From positions 124,001 to 188,000 of the forward strand of contig NZ_BMIA01000004.1 in NCBI RefSeq assembly GCF_014641595.1: 64,000 nt of DNA. The letters run 5' to 3'. Origin of the DNA: Dyadobacter endophyticus (GTDB taxonomy: Bacteria > Bacteroidota > Bacteroidia > Cytophagales > Spirosomataceae). The stretch's first letter is position 1. Every line of letters starts with the position of its first letter. The position numbers and the translations under genes were made by a program. Positions 28,701 to 35,607 of this stretch are shown here, in pieces. The notes beneath the pieces were generated by a model, which worked only from the letters and a program-made list of their open reading frames with translations, had not been told where the DNA came from and made no database searches.

Positions 28701-28999
28701 CGGCGAGAGCATTGGCGGAGAAGGTTCTACACGCATGCAAAACCAGCGGATTGGAGGCAACCAGTCTTGCGTTCAGAATGATAACAGGGCGAAAACCCGA
28801 CCGTACCGAGCAAAAGATACTCGCCGATTTCTACGCGGACGAACTCAAACGCTTTCGCGCCCAGCCCGCGCAGGCGCTCGAATATCTGCGCACGGGCGAG
28901 CGCCAGTGGGACACGACGTTGCAACCGGAGGAAATCGCCGCCCTGGCGACAGTCTCCAATTCGATCATGAACACCGACGAGGGGCATACCCGCAAATGA
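25718..28999 (+). CDS. PSD1-type cytochrome c-like protein with DUF1549, LamG and DUF1553 domains
   Basis: The product has 1093 residues with a lipobox (FMAGC). Domain order: a planctomycete-type cytochrome c-like domain (about 50-145) with CxxCH at Cys63-His67, DUF1549 (about 165-370) carrying a second CxxCH at Cys354-His358, a LamG/concanavalin-like domain (about 454-677), then DUF1553 (about 765-1060, with NRIWQMHFGNGIV and GMxRDNxLxxSGLL-like segments). Such proteins pair with DUF1501 proteins and are abundant in Planctomycetes and some Bacteroidota, where they are suspected of glycan breakdown or heme-dependent oxidation; biochemical proof is scarce. The DUF1501 gene follows after 7 bases. 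The LamG domain could bind polysaccharide. Confidence 0.92.
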   Translation: MKSRVKKFAFWKCGNLVAAVGMCMLFMAGCGVEKPEEVEQALREIPAEPDFNYDVKPILSDKCFACHGPDAKKQKGGLRLDTEEGAYRALKKAPKRHAIVPGDLAASEVYTRLISQDPDMKMPPPESNLALSVKEIAVLTRWIELGAKYKPHWSFIKPEKPELPEPELAGWARTPIDHFILEKLEKEKLAPSPEANREDLIRRASFDLTGLPPTLAEIDAFVADKSPEAYSRVIDRLLQSPAYGERMASEWMDVSRYADSDGYLDDKHRDFSPWRDWVISAFNRNLPYNRFVTMQLAGDLLPDKTKETILATAFNRLHKKSSEAGIVFEEYRVEYNADRVQTLGQGIMGLSVQCARCHDHKYDPISQEAYYKMFGLFNSTNETGSPVYGPDQTPGPALLLTGRENEALLRFFDRKITGLTNQLAAGNDNSQDDLKKWLNTGALSEKLLNQKIREGLVAWYPFEKATKTADGKAVMPNALDPKQLAQCNEIILKPGVRGNAYFVSDYNSIKLGNNIGWHERTEPFSVELWINPNTVYPDAGIFYHCEDLRLGYKGYSLRLADNKLQFIIAHSYPQNAIQISTLAPVPVKQWTKVTVTYDGSSKAAGAKIYVNGEAAKTAIDFDNLYKGILYEKDIHTYGFQGFMVGQRNLLIPFKDGGIDELRIYDTALTALEVLFNHNPKKAAGMLKTQVSADQQLMVKEFYNARFNAKAQMLRDSLKARMDEQNKLINSIPELMVMGDLPKPRPTYLLTRGAYNAPGKRVTPGALDAVMPFEGKFPQNRLGLARWLFDRNNPLTARVFVNRIWQMHFGNGIVRSSADFGNQGNLPSHPALLDWLAVDFMESGWNIKRLHKLIMLSATYRQTSKATPQLLEKDPGNALLARGARFRFTAEMIRDNSLFISGLLVDKIGGKSVYPYQPVGLWDELSDKVWRYKYQQEPGDGLYRRSLYTIWKRTSPPPSMLIFDAPERGECVAKRRSTSTPLQALVLLNDPQYVEAARALAEKVLHACKTSGLEATSLAFRMITGRKPDRTEQKILADFYADELKRFRAQPAQALEYLRTGERQWDTTLQPEEIAALATVSNSIMNTDEGHTRK

Positions 29000-29006
29000 T
29001 ATTGTT

Positions 29007-30470
29007 ATGGAAGATCTGAGAAAGGTATTAACGCAACTCAACCGTCGGGATTTCCTCACGAAGGCAGGCCTTGGTTTCGGCTCCATCGCGCTTTCGAGCA
29101 TTTTGCAGGCGGGTACCTCGCCCGGCGCACGCAGGCAGGAGGACAAGGGGGCAGAGTCGCCGTTCGTAATGGGCCCGCATTTTTCCCCGAAAGCCAAGCG
29201 GATCATTTACTTGTTCCAAAGCGGCGGTCCGTCGCAGCTGGAAACATTTGATTATAAGCCTGCATTGGCCAAATGGCATGGCCAGGAAATTCCGGCGTCT
29301 ATCAAGTCGACGCAGCGGAATTCCGGCATGGTGGCCGGCCAGTCGACTTTTCCGCTGGTCAAATCGATCTATGATTTCAAACAGTACGGGCAGTCGGGCG
29401 CGTGGGTGAGCGAGCTTTTACCTTACACGGCCGGCATTGTGGATGAGTTATGCATTGTGAAATCGGTATTTACGGAGGCGATCAATCACGAGCCGGCGGT
29501 GATGTTTGTACAAACCGGCTCACAGCAAAGCGGCCGGCCATCGATGGGTTCCTGGCTTAGTTACGGGCTTGGGTCAGATAATCAGAACCTGCCGCACTTT
29601 ATGGTGTTGATTTCCAAAGGTGTAACTGGTGATCAGCCGTTGAGCACGGCAGCCTGGGCGAACGGTTTCCTGGCGTCGCACCATCAGGGGGTGCAGCTCA
29701 GGGCCGGCAAGGATCCGGTGCTTTACCTGCAAAATCCGTACGGCGTGCATAAGGAAGACCGCCGCCGTGCATTGGACCGCATTAAAGAGCTGAATGAACA
29801 CCAATATACGCTTTGGGGCGATCCGGAAATTCAGTCGAAGATCAGCCAATATGAAATGGCGTACAAAATGCAGACTTCGGTGCCCGACGCGGTGGATACC
29901 TCCGGGGAACCCGATTATATCTACAAAATGTATGGAGAAGACGCACGCAAGCCAGGAACTTTCGCTGCAAATTGCCTCCTCGCCCGGCGTATGGCTGAGC
30001 GCGACGTGAAGTTTATCCAGCTTTATCATATGGGTTGGGACCAGCACGGTGATCTGCCCAAAAACATTGCCAAACAAGCCAGGGATGTCGATCAGGCGTC
30101 GGCTGCATTGGTGAAGGACCTGAAACAGCGGGGCCTGCTGGAAGACACGCTCGTGGTTTGGGGTGGGGAATTTGGCCGCACGAGCTTTTCGCAGGGCAAG
30201 CTTACGGCAGACAATTACGGCCGCGATCATCACCCCGGCTGCTTTTCGATGTGGATGACGGGAGGTGGCATTAAAACGGGGCAGGTTTATGGCGAAACCG
30301 ACGAGTTTAGCTATAATGTTGTGAAAGACGGCGTACATGTGCACGATTTCCAGGCGACATTGCTGCACCTTTTCGGGCTCGATCATGAGAAGCTGATATT
30401 CAAGCATCAGGGCCGGCGTTACCGGCTTACCGACGTGCATGGTAAGGTTATTAAGGGGTTGATCGCCTAG
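29007..30470 (+). CDS. DUF1501 family protein (sulfatase-fold), exported
   Basis: The product has 487 residues. The N-terminus has a Tat-type signal (NRRDFLTKAGLGFGS). The core carries typical DUF1501 elements: IYLFQSGGPSQLETFDYKP, ARRMAERDVKFIQLYHMGWDQHG, DTLVVWGGEFGRT and NYGRDHHPGCFSMWMTGGG, which resemble alkaline-phosphatase/sulfatase-fold metal motifs. It lies 7 bases after the PSD1-cytochrome gene, the constant partner of this family, so the two act together. No reaction has been established for the family as far as I know. The gene is followed by a convergent gene 109 bases away with only weak hairpins between. Confidence 0.92.
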   Translation: MEDLRKVLTQLNRRDFLTKAGLGFGSIALSSILQAGTSPGARRQEDKGAESPFVMGPHFSPKAKRIIYLFQSGGPSQLETFDYKPALAKWHGQEIPASIKSTQRNSGMVAGQSTFPLVKSIYDFKQYGQSGAWVSELLPYTAGIVDELCIVKSVFTEAINHEPAVMFVQTGSQQSGRPSMGSWLSYGLGSDNQNLPHFMVLISKGVTGDQPLSTAAWANGFLASHHQGVQLRAGKDPVLYLQNPYGVHKEDRRRALDRIKELNEHQYTLWGDPEIQSKISQYEMAYKMQTSVPDAVDTSGEPDYIYKMYGEDARKPGTFAANCLLARRMAERDVKFIQLYHMGWDQHGDLPKNIAKQARDVDQASAALVKDLKQRGLLEDTLVVWGGEFGRTSFSQGKLTADNYGRDHHPGCFSMWMTGGGIKTGQVYGETDEFSYNVVKDGVHVHDFQATLLHLFGLDHEKLIFKHQGRRYRLTDVHGKVIKGLIA

Positions 30471-30579
30471 CAGGCAGGTGCCTTCTGCATGTCCTGCACA
30501 TCCGCGCCGCGGATTCGAGCGCGACCCGGCTCAATGACCGGCAGTGGCGGCATCGAACAGCCTGCAACGTTGCACGGAG

Positions 30580-31908
30580 CTACTTTTCAGCCAGAGACGC
30601 TCCGGTCAGTTTAATGCGGTAGGGCCATTGCTCTTCTTTCTGCTGCGCAGCTTGCCTGCCAAAAGCGACGGGCCAATGCTCGGCAGGCGCTCCGCTTACG
30701 ACGAGCCAGAGATGCTGCGTGTCTTTGGGGAGTTTGAATGTAGCTTTGCCCTTCGCTTCCCGTGCGACTTTTCCGTAAACGCGCTTACCGTCTTTGGTAT
30801 GTGCCACAAAACCATAGCGCCAGCCGGCCTTGTCGGTCTTCACGTCGCTGTAACCTTTTGCGCCTGCAATGCCCTCGAAGTCGACGGTTACCGACTTGCC
30901 GGCAGCAGGAATCGAGAGAGGGATGCCATTATAGCCATAATTTTGCGGAGCATTCAGGGAATCAACCTGGTACCAGCCGTTTTCGGTTGCCGTGAGTTTG
31001 GTAGCATGTTTGTTGGCATAAGGCGCCGCTACTTTTTCAACCCTTTTCAAATCCCAGGTTATGAACTTGCTCGCTGCTTCGAACATCTCGTCATTAAATA
31101 TCTCCTGGCTGAGATTATTAAGCCTTTTGTAGGTCATTACGGGGTCTTCGCCCTCCTGCGTGGAGCGACATAATGTGCCGAAAAACTCCTTGCCGTGCTT
31201 CTCCGACCAGTATTCCAGCACGTAAGGCGAGTGGTACATGTTCTGCGGATGCAGGAACGCGAAATGCGTCTTTTTAAGATAGCTGACATAGTGGTAGTTT
31301 TCGAAAGTCATCCATTCGGGATAGACCTGCCAGAGCATGTATTGTGCCGACATTTCCATCACAGGTCCGCGCGGGCCCGCTTTCGCGTCCGAGCGCGACA
31401 TGTACTGGAACGCGTGCCCGAGCTCGTGCGCGAGGGCGCCATATGGGGCTTTCGACATGCGCACCGCCGGTGTCCAGAGTATGCCGATCTTGTTCTCCAC
31501 CCCACCGCCGAAAGCCGTTTGTTCGGTGCCGCCGATCACGTACAGGATCATTTTATATTGATCGGTAAGTGACTTTCCTTTTTGAACAATTTTTAGATCA
31601 TTAACGTAATAATCATAAAACCGCTCACATTCGCGTAATGCATTTTGTACATCGAACCGCCGGGTGGAGTCCGGGTTCGCCATCGGATCTTTCCCGAACT
31701 CCTTATGCCAAAAGATCGCGATATTGTCCGATTGCACCATACGTTTGTAACTAAACTCACTTTCTTCGCTGTTGTAATCGTTGCCGTCGGGCACCCGCAT
31801 GGCTTTGGCAGGAATGTACAGTTCTTTGGTTTGCGCAGAGCTGCGCGCATGGGTAAGGAATTGGAGTATTCCAATAAGGACAAATGTCAGGAGGTGGTGG
31901 CGTTTCAT
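30580..31908 (-). CDS. DUF6055-like secreted protein with a zinc-peptidase HExxH motif
   Basis: The product has 442 residues with a signal peptide (cleavage near SSAQ, residue 26). A catalytic-looking HELGH motif lies at 161-165 (ALAHELGHAFQYM), preceded by a substrate-cleft strand (GGGVENKIGILWTP). This fits the DUF6055 group, which looks like gluzincin-type metallopeptidases. The C-terminal ~110 residues are a beta domain (SIPAAGKSVTVDFEGIAG) that may bind glycan or protein. It is on the minus strand, alone, with the amidohydrolase gene 152 bases upstream. Peptidase activity is inferred from the motif only; the third zinc ligand I could not fix. Confidence 0.8.
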   Translation of the reverse strand: MKRHHLLTFVLIGILQFLTHARSSAQTKELYIPAKAMRVPDGNDYNSEESEFSYKRMVQSDNIAIFWHKEFGKDPMANPDSTRRFDVQNALRECERFYDYYVNDLKIVQKGKSLTDQYKMILYVIGGTEQTAFGGGVENKIGILWTPAVRMSKAPYGALAHELGHAFQYMSRSDAKAGPRGPVMEMSAQYMLWQVYPEWMTFENYHYVSYLKKTHFAFLHPQNMYHSPYVLEYWSEKHGKEFFGTLCRSTQEGEDPVMTYKRLNNLSQEIFNDEMFEAASKFITWDLKRVEKVAAPYANKHATKLTATENGWYQVDSLNAPQNYGYNGIPLSIPAAGKSVTVDFEGIAGAKGYSDVKTDKAGWRYGFVAHTKDGKRVYGKVAREAKGKATFKLPKDTQHLWLVVSGAPAEHWPVAFGRQAAQQKEEQWPYRIKLTGASLAEK

Positions 31909-32060
31909 GACCGGTTAGCTTGGGATTCAGGATTGAAGTTGCAAAGTATATCGTTTCAAATACACTTGCCCGATCTTGCACCCGGTGTGCTAAAATAGGT
32001 AATGAAGTGGTTAATATCCACCAAGTTAAGGGCTGATAATCACTTGCCCCTGACCGTTTT

Positions 32061-33389
32061 TCAATTCCGGTAAACCAGGTTCCCGTGGTGCACGAGCGCC
32101 TTAACGGGCGAAACACGCGCAACAGCCTCGGCCGAGCAGCTCGCATCCACCAGCACCACGCTCGCTTCGTCACCCGCCTTCGGCCATTGCTGTTTTCCTT
32201 TCTCGTCGAGCGGCAGGATGTTGCAGGTGGCGAGTTTCAGGCAGCGCGAGAGGTCCAGCTCGGTCGACTGCCCGTAAAGCTGCGCCATCATGTTGGCCTT
32301 CTGCAACACACTGCCCGTGCCGAATGTATTCCAATGGTCTACAATGCTGTCATTACCAGTCATCACGTTCACGCCATAGCGGTAAAGGGTCGGGATTGGC
32401 ATGATGGTGTTACCAAAAGGCACGGTCGAAATCACGCCTACGCGTGCATGTGCGAGCTTTTCAGCGGTTTCTTCCAGTTTTGGTTTTTCAAGGCGCGCCA
32501 GCACGAAGCAGTGGCTGAGGAACGTTTTGCCTGCCAGGGCCGGATTTTCCAATACTTTTTGGGTCAGGTATTCGACCGTCCGCAAGCCCGGCTCCCCGCC
32601 TTCATGCAGGTGAATGTCTATACCCTTGCTGTGATCGAGCGCGAGTTGGACTATAAAATCGATTTGTTTCTCCACGCTTCCGTCGATCGCATTAGGGTCG
32701 AGTCCACCGATGAAATCGATATCCATTGCGGCAGCCTCTTTCATCAATTGTTCGGAATGCGAATAGAAAACCCCGTGCTGCGGAAATGCGACGAGCTCCG
32801 TTCCGAATGTATCTTTCTTATTTTCAATCGCTTTTTGCAGATTTTTTAGCGAATCCAGCTTTGAGGTCGGTTCGATGTTTACGTGGCTTCTGGCAAAGTT
32901 GGTCCCTTTCGATTGCAGGAGTTCGATGATTTTTTCCGCGCGGTAAGTGGAAGTTTTCAGGAGTTCGGGCAAAGTTTTCTGCTCGAACACGATCATGTCC
33001 TTTACCGACCGGTTTTTCGCCAACCGCGCCTTCCATGGACCTCCGTAAAAAGTTTTGTCTAAATGGATATGCATATCCCTGAACGCCGGCAGCATTAGTT
33101 GGCCTTTTGCATCAGTAGCGTCTGCTTTCGGGTCATTGGGTAGCACCGCCTTGATTTTACCGTCCTCGATCTCGACGCGGAAGAGGCCGGTTTCAGTGGC
33201 AATCACCTCACCGTCTTCATACATGAAACCCGTTTCCAGCCGCACATTTTTCAGCGTCCATTTCTTAGCGGATTTATTCGCTCGCAGCACCGCGCCGGAA
33301 GCGAACGCATCGGGCTTTTTGACCAGTATTTCGCTTGCCAGCAATAAACCGGAACTTTGAATGAACGTTTTGCGGGAAATGGATTCCAT
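32061..33389 (-). CDS. Amidohydrolase, cytosine deaminase (CodA)-like
   Basis: The product has 442 residues. Metal and catalytic positions match the cytosine-deaminase branch of the amidohydrolases: HxH at His107/His109 (MHIHLDK), His260 with Glu263 (DIHLHEGG), His293 (LSHCF) and Asp347 (TGNDSIVDHW). Members deaminate cytosine, isoguanine, creatinine-like or related N-heterocycles; the exact substrate is open. The first ~30 residues (SRKTFIQSSGLLLAS) look like a Tat or similar export leader and are not found in cytosolic CodA, so the enzyme may be periplasmic. An AraC regulator gene lies 82 bases upstream on the same strand and may control it. Confidence 0.85.
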   Translation of the reverse strand: MESISRKTFIQSSGLLLASEILVKKPDAFASGAVLRANKSAKKWTLKNVRLETGFMYEDGEVIATETGLFRVEIEDGKIKAVLPNDPKADATDAKGQLMLPAFRDMHIHLDKTFYGGPWKARLAKNRSVKDMIVFEQKTLPELLKTSTYRAEKIIELLQSKGTNFARSHVNIEPTSKLDSLKNLQKAIENKKDTFGTELVAFPQHGVFYSHSEQLMKEAAAMDIDFIGGLDPNAIDGSVEKQIDFIVQLALDHSKGIDIHLHEGGEPGLRTVEYLTQKVLENPALAGKTFLSHCFVLARLEKPKLEETAEKLAHARVGVISTVPFGNTIMPIPTLYRYGVNVMTGNDSIVDHWNTFGTGSVLQKANMMAQLYGQSTELDLSRCLKLATCNILPLDEKGKQQWPKAGDEASVVLVDASCSAEAVARVSPVKALVHHGNLVYRN

Positions 33390-33471
33390 GTGGCTGGGAT
33401 TAAGGTTTTTGCAAAATTAACCCCGATAACGCTTCGAAACGATGCGCTATTTATGCTATAACTTGTAGAAT

Positions 33472-34320
33472 TTATAACGCATTCCGAAATGCCCGGGGCG
33501 AGAGACCTGTCTGGGCCTTGAAAAAGTTGGAAAAATGAGGAAGGTCGCTAAAACCTAAATCAAATGCGATCTCTTTCGCCGACTGCCCTGAAACCAGCAG
33601 CAGACGTTTCGCTTCCAGGCCCACGCGGTTGTGGATCAGGAAAGTGGCCGGTACGTGCAAGTGCCTTTTACAGAGTATGTTAAGATAGTTGGGTGAGATA
33701 TTTAGCTGATCGGCATAGAATGCCACGGTTTTGTGTGCTTTGAAATGTGTATCCACCAATGCGTGGTATTTGAAAAGGATCGGGTTGGCGCGGTAAGTGC
33801 CGATATCCTCGTAAATGCGCTCGGCCTCACGGCTCACCAACTGTAACGCCACCCGGCTGCGAAGTTGTACCATGTCCCAGTCCACCGCAGCCGTACCCAG
33901 TTCTCCTTCAAGCGCTTCGAGCTCGTAGCACAATGCGCCGAAGACAGCGTGCGGCAAATCAATCACCTGGTGGCTCCGGTAAGCTATAAACGACAGCCGC
34001 AGGAAGTTGGAAGAAGTCTCAAAAGCCCGTCGCCCAACCATCAGTTGGAAACCCGACGTATCTTCGTCAAGCTCCCAGCGGTGTACCTGACCGGGGAACA
34101 GCAGATGCACCTGGCCCTCCGCGACGGCATAATCGACGAAGTCAATGGAATGTGTGCCTCCGCCTTTCCGCACCACAAAAAGCATGAAGAAATCGTGCTT
34201 ATGCGGCTTCTCGATCCGGCTTTTACCGTCCACCTCATGGCGTAAAAGCTTGTAACCCGACTCCGCAGAAGAGTCGAAAGCATCGATGCCAAGTGTTGGA
34301 AACGCCGTTTTAGTATTCAT
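33472..34320 (-). CDS. AraC-family transcriptional regulator
   Basis: The product has 282 residues. The N-terminal ~170 form a cupin-like sensor (HKHDFFMLFVVRKGGG, VHLLFPGQVHRWEL). The C-terminal ~100 are a two-HTH AraC DNA-binding domain: YADQLNISPNYLNILCKRHLH for the first helix-turn-helix and AKEIAFDLGFSDLPHFSNFFKAQTGLSPRAFR for the second, the family signature. It lies between the amidohydrolase gene (same strand, 82 bases downstream) and the divergent DUF1684/SusCD group. The 253-base divergent gap contains a near-ideal promoter with an 11-base inverted repeat on the plus side. Effector unknown; a sugar or a nitrogen heterocycle would suit the context. Confidence 0.94.
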   Translation of the reverse strand: MNTKTAFPTLGIDAFDSSAESGYKLLRHEVDGKSRIEKPHKHDFFMLFVVRKGGGTHSIDFVDYAVAEGQVHLLFPGQVHRWELDEDTSGFQLMVGRRAFETSSNFLRLSFIAYRSHQVIDLPHAVFGALCYELEALEGELGTAAVDWDMVQLRSRVALQLVSREAERIYEDIGTYRANPILFKYHALVDTHFKAHKTVAFYADQLNISPNYLNILCKRHLHVPATFLIHNRVGLEAKRLLLVSGQSAKEIAFDLGFSDLPHFSNFFKAQTGLSPRAFRNAL

Positions 34321-34438
34321 AAGCTGAAATTACGAAAAATGCCGCTAGGGGGTTCCCGGTTCTTATTGTAAGGTCAAGGGGTGGTTTTTGCAGGTATGGA
34401 ATACCAGCCAGCTGACTAAAAATAAAATTCCTTAAAAT

Positions 34439-34474
34439 ATTAAACTATTAAATTGGTAGACTAAATAGTTTAAT
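34439..34474. promoter_or_regulatory. 11-base inverted repeat, candidate operator
   Basis: ATTAAACTATT (34439-34449) and AATAGTTTAAT (34464-34474) are perfect inverted copies separated by 14 bases, so the arm centres are 25 bases apart. The pair spans the -33 element and ends exactly at the -7 box of the plus-strand promoter, a natural place for a repressor or for AraC-type control. That a protein binds is inference. Confidence 0.55.
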
Positions 34475-34482
34475 TAATTTTG
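34452..34482 (+). promoter_or_regulatory. Bacteroidota-type promoter for the DUF1684/SusCD genes
   Basis: ATTG at 34452-34455 lies 19 bases before TAATTTTG (34475-34482), an exact match to the -7 consensus TAnnTTTG with a TTG-type -33 element at the right distance. Transcription would begin about 34489, leaving an ~85-base leader before the ATG at 34574. Confidence 0.65.
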
Positions 34483-34573
34483 TGCACCAGCCACCACCAT
34501 TTTACGATTTCCTATCCGTCGACGAGCCGTCTGCGGAGCAGGGCTTATGTATCACTTTAACTAACACCTGAAT

Positions 34574-35452
34574 ATGAAAAGGCCTGTTTATCATCTACTG
34601 GGGCTGGCGGCGGCGTGGGTGCTGTCCGCATTTGCTGTAACCGACAATACTTACGAAGAGCAGATCCGTGACTGGCACCAAAAGCGAGTCGAGAGCCTGA
34701 AAGCGGAATCGGGCTGGCTGAATTTGGCCGGGCTGTTTTGGTTGAAGGAAGGCAAAAACACGTTCGGCAGTGCGGAAGAGAACGATATTTTGTTTCCGGA
34801 GGGCAAAAGCCGTCCCTTTCTGGGCGAGTTTGTGCTGCAAAATGACAAAGTCACGCTCAAAGCAAAGCCCGACGCGGAGATCCTTAACGGCGATCAGCCT
34901 GTGACCGAGCTGGATATTTTCCCCGGCGGAAAGCCGGTGACGCTGAAACACGGTCCGCTGCGTTGGTTTGTGATTAAGCGCGGCGATAAGTACGCGATCC
35001 GCCTGCGTGACCTGGAAGGCGAGTACCTGAAAGGGTTTACGGGCATCGAAAGATACCCCGTACAGGAAAAATGGAGGGTGAAGGCGCGCTTTGTACCAAC
35101 CCAGGGCCGCACGGTGTCGATTACCGACATCACAGGCCGCACCGACGACCAGGTGTCGCCTGGCAAACTCGTTTTCACTGTCGACGGCAAGGAGTACAAC
35201 CTCGACGCCGTGGGTAAGCCCGAGAGCCTGTTCATCATCTTCGCAGACCAGACCAACAAACACGAGACTTACGGCTCGGGCCGGTTCCTGTACTCGTCCG
35301 TCGAGGCAGACGGTACGGCCTGGCTGGATTTCAACAAAGCCATCAACCCACCCTGTGCGTTCTCTCCTTATGCGACTTGTCCGCTGCCACCGAAGCAGAA
35401 CAAGCTGGCGCTGGCCGTTTCGGCGGGCGAGAGACGTTACGGAGATCACTGA
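34574..35452 (+). CDS. DUF1684 family exported protein
   Basis: The product has 292 residues with a signal peptide (LLGLAAAWVLSAFA). DUF1684 landmarks run along the whole length: YEEQIRDWHQKRVESLKAESGWLNLAGLFWL near the start, RWFVIKRGDKYAIRLRD in the middle, and the C-terminal NPPCAFSPYATCPLPPKQNKL with two conserved Cys. The family is common in Bacteroidota and Actinobacteria, and its biochemical function is not established. It is the first gene after a good promoter, and SusC follows 155 bases downstream, so it may be co-transcribed with the SusCD pair. Confidence 0.9.
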   Translation: MKRPVYHLLGLAAAWVLSAFAVTDNTYEEQIRDWHQKRVESLKAESGWLNLAGLFWLKEGKNTFGSAEENDILFPEGKSRPFLGEFVLQNDKVTLKAKPDAEILNGDQPVTELDIFPGGKPVTLKHGPLRWFVIKRGDKYAIRLRDLEGEYLKGFTGIERYPVQEKWRVKARFVPTQGRTVSITDITGRTDDQVSPGKLVFTVDGKEYNLDAVGKPESLFIIFADQTNKHETYGSGRFLYSSVEADGTAWLDFNKAINPPCAFSPYATCPLPPKQNKLALAVSAGERRYGDH

Positions 35453-35607
35453 TCCGCGTTAGCATTCCGGATTTCTCCGATTTACTATTCACATTCCTCG
35501 CATTGACCTTTAACCGGGCGTCCAACATTTGGCTGGGCGCCCGCATGGGGCTCGTTGTCCTTTCCATTGCTTTTTCACTCCCAGAACATATTAAAACCCA
35601 TTTTAAC

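Noticed and set aside
30471..30579. Small GC-rich inverted repeats (ATCCGC/GCGGAT) between convergent genes
   Set aside because: The stem is only 6 bases with a 3-base loop and no T run; not strong enough to call a terminator.
35377..35607. 77-codon N-terminal extension of the SusC gene
   Set aside because: It overlaps the DUF1684 gene and lacks signal-peptide character; the ATG at 35608 gives a normal SusC start.
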